Positions 60,005-64,000 of a stretch of 64,000 nucleotides of DNA are shown here, in pieces. Numbering within the stretch: the stretch's first letter is position 1; every line of letters begins with the position of its first letter. The stretch comes from Dendrophyllia cribrosa. Its lineage: Eukaryota; Cnidaria; Anthozoa; Scleractinia; Dendrophylliidae. The stretch spans positions 16,689,210-16,753,209 of the forward strand of contig JAJLRJ010000009.1 of NCBI GenBank assembly GCA_024195265.1. The letters run 5' to 3'. Below the pieces are notes generated by a model, which saw only the letters and a program-made list of their open reading frames with translations, searched no databases and was not told the DNA's origin. The position numbers were made by a program, and so were the translations under genes.

Positions 60005-60933
60005 CTGTGTTTACACTTGGGCATTTACTGAGGTAAATGTTTACTAACTAAACCTTGGTACATTTGTTTAGTGTTTATACTGACTGAAATAACCGAGGTA
60101 AACCTGTCATCAATCACGATCACGATCAAATCGACTATTGGCGGCAAATTCTAAAATCCATGCATAAAATGCCCGCGTTTATAAGAGAAGCTGTGGCTCT
60201 TGTAGCCCTCGCGTTTCATTTTCTTGTGTTTGAGCCGCAAACTCCGGTCTCAAGATTTCAGCGGCTCTTACCTCTGCAGCACCTCAAGAAGTCAAGGCGA
60301 AAGCGATTAATTTTACTTCAAATTGCTCTTAGAAAGAAAAGGCGTGCTAGACGTGCGTGGTCATGGCCGAGAAACCAATTCTGGTTTGAAACTCTTTTGC
60401 ACGGACATTTCATTAAAGATTGGTGGAAAGAGAAATTCAGAATATCCAGACGTACGTTCAATTTAATACATTGTCCGAGTGGTTGGTCCGGATCTGGCAA
60501 AGAAGGACACAGATTGCGTGAATGTATTCCTGTAAACAAGCGAGAGGTTGTGGCATCCCCGGTGGCATCGCGGCGATTGTTGTTCGTTGTCGTAAGGATT
60601 AATGTCTTTCAGATCTTTGTTTTTTTGCCATGACTCGTAGTAGATTCAAAACAAACGTCGCGAAAACGTGATCGAATGAGACTGATGCAATCTCCACACC
60701 ACGGGTTGTGAAATACTATGCGACCACAAGCGGATATATCTGTCATCTCGACCTTGGTTACCGACCTAAACCATGCCTGATCACAGGACTTATCGAACTT
60801 TTACCTCGGTTAACTTTCTATTGTCTTGGACGGCGTTTACCATGGTATCAGTTGGCGTTTACACTCGCAAAATATTTACCTTGGTAAGTAAACTCCAATA
60901 CCTCGGTAAAACGCTCAAGTCTAAACAAGGCAG
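60005..60933 (+). mobile_element. PIF/Harbinger-type element remnant
   Basis: Inverted ends: CTGTGTTTACACTTGGGC at the left matches CTGCCTTGTTTAGACTTGAGC read inward from the right, and TTTAC-GAGGTA blocks continue on both sides. Inside is a 157-residue ORF (60160-60633) containing WSWPRNQFWFETLLHG, FRISRRTFNLI and LRECIPVNKREVV. This resembles the N-terminal part of HARBI1-type transposases, which have FR-SR-TF and a later IPV-KRVA block. The DDE catalytic part is missing, so the element is dead or non-autonomous. Confidence 0.75.
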
Positions 60934-61772
60934 TTAGTTAGTTAGTTAGTTGCTTACTTATTAAGGTCCATTGCTCCAAGTGAAACATAGACCATTAACA
61001 ACACCTGTGACTGTGGATATCCTCACAGCTTCACACAGATGGATCCCATCTTCCTTATATCAACCTCTGCGTCTCGCCACCAGTTGTTTCTCGGGCTTCC
61101 GACATGTCACCTTGGCTACAACAAGACATATCCAGGATTCGCTTGCAACAAAATTTTGATTTTTCTACTTTGGGGAAAATTGTTAGAGTGCTCACAAATT
61201 TTAGCACAATCAAGAGAAGCCTTGACTGTGCTTCAACACAAGTTAACGGAAAACACGAATTTGATAGCATAGGCCGCTTCTGAGCGGTACCCCTACCCCA
61301 CTTCACACAGGGTCAATTCTCTTGGGAATGTTTGTCTTTTACCAACCTCCCCACACCACCCTACTGAGGGTCACCTATTTTATGTAGAGTAGCAGTCCTA
61401 CAGTTGCGCTTCCCTGTGTCACCCTATCTAACCTCTTAGTATCGTTTGGACCTGATCACGAGCTCCCCTAACTCCCCCCTAGCCTGCTTCTGAGCCCCCT
61501 CATCCCACCCCACATAGGATCAATCCTCTCCCTCTAAACTCCCTTCTTCACCCTATAGAGGTCAAATCGTTCAGATAAAGTGGTAGTCCTGCACCTGGGC
61601 TCCCCTACCCTACCCCACCCTATCTAATCTCTTAGGGTAGAAAAACCTTTGAATGCAGAGGTCCACACGACGCAGAAATTAAACTTGCTGGTAGTTGCCG
61701 GATCTTCCTTGTGAAAGATCTCGTGCCAGGCGTCACTTGAATGTTAAAATACAAAACTGAATGCAAGGTTGT
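60934..61772. other. Intergenic, no gene seen
   Basis: Repeated CCCTACCCCACC/CACCCTATCTAACCTCTTAG phrases (about 61300-61640) look like a decayed tandem repeat of about 150-170 bases. No gene. Confidence 0.45.
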
Positions 61773-61800
61773 CACTACGGCAAAGGGCAGATTTATTAAT

Positions 61801-61841
61801 GGCCAATATTTCGACTAATAGTATTAGTCTTCCTCAGGGCC
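61801..61841 (-). ncRNA. Hammerhead ribozyme motif, complete core (left arm)
   Basis: Reverse complement of the motif at 62400-62440, identical in sequence: GGCC, CUGAGGA, stem II GACUAAUA/UAUUAGUC, GAAA, UA, UU, GGCC. Confidence 0.75.
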
Positions 61842-62399
61842 AGGGCTGTACTGAAAGAAAATATTGTAACGGCTCCTAAAATTTGAAAATTACATGGTTA
61901 TAAATGATTGGCTAATACATGACATGTAGACAGCGCACTTGTAAACATAAGATAAAAATAATATATGACATATATAGTGTATGATACAAAATGATTTCAG
62001 CGTTCGTTCCTTCGGTTAATGCCTTCTGGTGACAAAGTGTTCCCTCTATGAATTAAAAAGGCCTCGCGTGCTTTTCGACGGGAAGCATTGATGGTAGGTT
62101 GCAGTTCAAGCGGAATGAGGACTCATCCCGCTTGAACTGCAACCTACCATCAATGCTTCCCGTCGAAAAGCACGCGAGGCCTTTTTAATTCATAGAGGGA
62201 ACACTTTGTCACCAGAAGGCATTAACCGAAGGAACGAACGCTGAAATCATTTTGTATCATACACTATATATGTCATATATTATTTTTATCTTATGTTTAC
62301 AAGTGCGCTGTCTACATGTCATGTATTAGCCAATCATTTATAACCATGTAATTTTCAAATTTTAGGAGCCGTTACAATATTTTCTTTCAGTACAGCCCT

Positions 62400-62440
62400 G
62401 GCCCTGAGGAAGACTAATACTATTAGTCGAAATATTGGCC
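62400..62440 (+). ncRNA. Hammerhead ribozyme motif, complete core (right arm)
   Basis: GGCC (stem I), CUGAGGA (CUGANGA core intact), an 8-bp stem II (GACUAAUA with UAUUAGUC), GAAA intact, a one-pair stem III (U with A), U16.1 and H17=U, then GGCC closing stem I. It lies after the PLE coding end, where hammerheads occur in these elements. The very short stem III is typical for the PLE class, which may act as dimers. Confidence 0.75.
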
Positions 62441-62687
62441 ATTAAAAAATCTGCCCTTTGCCGTAGTGCCAGGGTAATTTGGACCTGATTTTGAGCTGCC
62501 CTGACTCCCTACCCTAAATATGCATTACATATGCATAGGTCCAAGAGAAAATCTAAAATCTGGAGAACAGATCCCCCTTAGTTCGATGTCATACAGCGTG
62601 GGGTGGCGTGGTTATTTTAAAGCCGACACCTGATTGGTCAGTTTGATTGATGTCATGTAAGTTTATAGTTGGCGTGTTTGTTGATAT

Positions 62688-63101
62688 TCACAGTCTCTTA
62701 CACAACACGCGACTTCCCTTCGCTTTACAAGCAAAATAGCTCCAGCATGATATACACGAGACCGTGCGGTTATGGGAGCGAGAATCCAAATAACCGTCAG
62801 AGTATAGGCGCAAGCTAATATTAGGTTTAAAATAATTATTATAGGACACGGGGCTCTGTTCTCTTAGCTCATTTTCTCTTAATAGAACTTGTACCTTCTG
62901 ACCAATGCGATTAACAACGTTTTGTTTTCTTTCTACAGGCGATGAAGACCCCACTTCTGATGCAGACAAAACACCAGCTATAGTCAATTTGGAGTCAATA
63001 TTGTAATATTCAAGAAAATTAGTTGAATTATAGCATTGGTTAGCTCCGTCTTTGCTGTTGTCGTTTTTACCAGGTTGTTGGCCCGATGGATACAAGTTCA
63101 A
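62688..63101 (-). CDS. Unclassified ORF, 137 residues
   Basis: An open frame, starting from a TTG in the listed form and open a few codons further up to a TAA. Its composition is balanced, rich in Ser/Asn/Gln and without low complexity (NLYPSGQQPGKND, VVNRIGQKVQVLL). It ends CKRL. No family is recognised and no upstream acceptor is clear. It may be an exon, a transposon ORF piece or chance. Confidence 0.25.
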   Translation of the reverse strand: MNLYPSGQQPGKNDNSKDGANQCYNSTNFLEYYNIDSKLTIAGVLSASEVGSSSPVERKQNVVNRIGQKVQVLLRENELREQSPVSYNNYFKPNISLRLYSDGYLDSRSHNRTVSCISCWSYFACKAKGSRVLCKRL

Positions 63102-63470
63102 ACTTTCATCGGCTCCGTTTTAATTTCACACGATTTATGTTGGCACCCTCGCGATTAGAAAACATTTCTAAAGAAGCGTTTATTCACTGACATACCATGT
63201 TTGATGTTTTTTTTAGCGCCAATTTCATACCGGCTAATTTCGTTGCTAATTAACAGTGATTCAGCTTGCGGATTTTTATGCTACGAGAGTGGAGCGCTTG
63301 CGCCTTGCGATGTCACCTTAACAAAACCCCAACGGATCTTAAAGGTTCTTTTTTGCGAGGCGAGCATTACATTTGCTCTGAACAATATTTCAAAATCACA
63401 ATGAAATTGCAGTGAAATAGTCATAAAATCACGAACAATAAATTTTCTAGAAAGAGGTCATTTGAGATTT

Positions 63471-63507
63471 GCCTCCTCTCTCCTCCTCTCTCTCCTCTCT
63501 CCTCCCC
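63471..63507 (+). promoter_or_regulatory. CT-rich tract upstream of a possible TATA-less promoter
   Basis: CCTCCTCTCTCC-type repeats about 55-90 bases upstream of the CAAGATGGCGGGAAGTG cluster; pyrimidine-rich tracts often sit at animal transcription starts. Confidence 0.3.
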
Positions 63508-63555
63508 AGCTCACTCGGCAAATTGTGACTGAGAGAAATCTGGGGCCTGGGAAAA

Positions 63556-63578
63556 ACCAAGATGGCGGGAAGTGTATT
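63556..63578 (+). promoter_or_regulatory. Overlapping YY1/E2F/ETS-like sites at a start codon
   Basis: CCAAGATGGCGGGAAGTG contains an AAGATGGCG (YY1-like), GGCGGGAA (E2F-like) and GGGAAGTG (near ETS). YY1 sites of this form often overlap the initiating ATG. The matches are short, so this is suggestive only. Confidence 0.35.
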
Positions 63579-63666
63579 TCTTTACGTTGTTCCACTATGT
63601 ATGGCATTTTTCGTTCTGCAAAACCTATGCAGTAATTTGTTTGCACTAAGACAGTCCTCCCCTTGA
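63562..63666 (+). CDS. Possible first coding exon with signal peptide or membrane segment
   Basis: An ATG in good context (AAGATGG) opens 34 residues beginning MAGSVFLYVVPLCMAFFVLQ, strongly hydrophobic, then a TGA. A donor-like GCA|gtaatt at about 63632 could splice it onward, with later exons beyond the window. Otherwise it is a very short ORF. Confidence 0.3.
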   Translation: MAGSVFLYVVPLCMAFFVLQNLCSNLFALRQSSP

Positions 63667-63895
63667 AAATAGAATAGCCCATGCCTTTTAGTTGGAGTAC
63701 GTAAAGAATAAAAGACTATCCGTGCAGCTGCATCGTGTCAGCAAGAAACACAAACTAGAGAAAGACGTTATATTTCGGTACAAGATATGCAACGATTCAC
63801 GATGCGCGATGCGATGGCCCAATTCACAGTTGTCTGCTTAGTGACCCGGTCTTTGAGTGGAAGCGAGGCTGAAGTTGTCGTTGCTTTGATATAAA

Positions 63896-63970
63896 CCTTC
63901 CTGCTTTTCATATGTAAATCATATTGTTCTAATGCTGACTAACATGATTTACATATGAAAAGCAGGAAGG
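63896..63970. repeat. Perfect 27-bp inverted repeat (hairpin)
   Basis: CCTTCCTGCTTTTCATATGT and AAATCAT (63896-63922) are exactly reverse-complemented at 63944-63970, around a 21-base loop. It is probably the tip of a small MITE. Confidence 0.92.
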
Positions 63971-64000
63971 CCAGGGTACTAAGCACACTACTGTATTGGT

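Larger units (their letters stand above)
61773..62468. mobile_element. 696-bp palindrome: two head-to-head PLE 3' ends
   Basis: Arms of 347 bases are reverse complements about a 2-base centre at 62120-62121, without indels and with only occasional mismatches. Reading outward from the centre, each arm encodes REAFLIHRGNTLSPEGINRR followed by a stop, the typical end of the PLE GIY-YIG protein, then a 3' non-coding part ending in a hammerhead motif. The element is therefore two copies of the same PLE 3' end joined head to head. Confidence 0.88.

Overview
The window is eukaryotic nuclear DNA, AT-rich, intron-containing and packed with transposable-element debris. Gene density is low. Metazoan GT-AG exons with signal peptides, a BRF2-type Pol III factor, Penelope-like element (PLE) remnants carrying GIY-YIG and hammerhead-ribozyme sequence, and the general style of the repeats suggest a cnidarian, most likely an anthozoan such as a stony coral. 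That assignment is inference from family resemblance, not proof.

Layout. 1-1135: possible last exon and 3' UTR of a gene running in from the left. 1196-13545: a large direct segmental duplication (arm A about 2133-7735, arm B about 8797-13545), each arm holding an intronless minus-strand BRF2-like gene; arm A's copy is broken by frameshifts and arm B's is open. Comparing the arms dates at least three transposon insertions and one local inversion. 14288-20336: poly-G-capped repeats, a PLE 3' end on the minus strand, and MITEs. 20746-31550: a (TTTC)n tract, a diverged duplicated block (about 22.3-25.1 against 26.2-28.8 kb), TTAA-flanked MITEs, a LINE reverse-transcriptase tail, tandem duplications, and an inverted pair of PLE ends.

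33234-40478: the best new gene, five exons with matching phases encoding a 269-residue secreted protein. It has a Ser/Thr/Asn-rich linker, a furin-type RHRR site and a very basic, Cys-containing C-terminal fragment. 40549-49005: MITEs, a 24-bp minisatellite of about 1.1 kb, and a pogo-like element. 52.5-56.2 kb: a 3.7-kb structure with about 1-kb inverted arms. 58729-59813: a two-exon gene for a 91-residue prepropeptide with a defensin-like six-cysteine pattern. 60005-62468: a PIF/Harbinger transposase remnant, then a near-perfect 696-bp palindrome made of two head-to-head PLE 3' ends, each with a complete hammerhead core. The right end has an unclassified ORF and a possible promoter with a first exon at 63562.

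The genes do not form an operon-like unit. The main host genes are a Pol III initiation factor and two secreted small proteins. The rest is mobile DNA, whose most striking theme is PLE-associated hammerhead ribozymes and head-to-head PLE ends.
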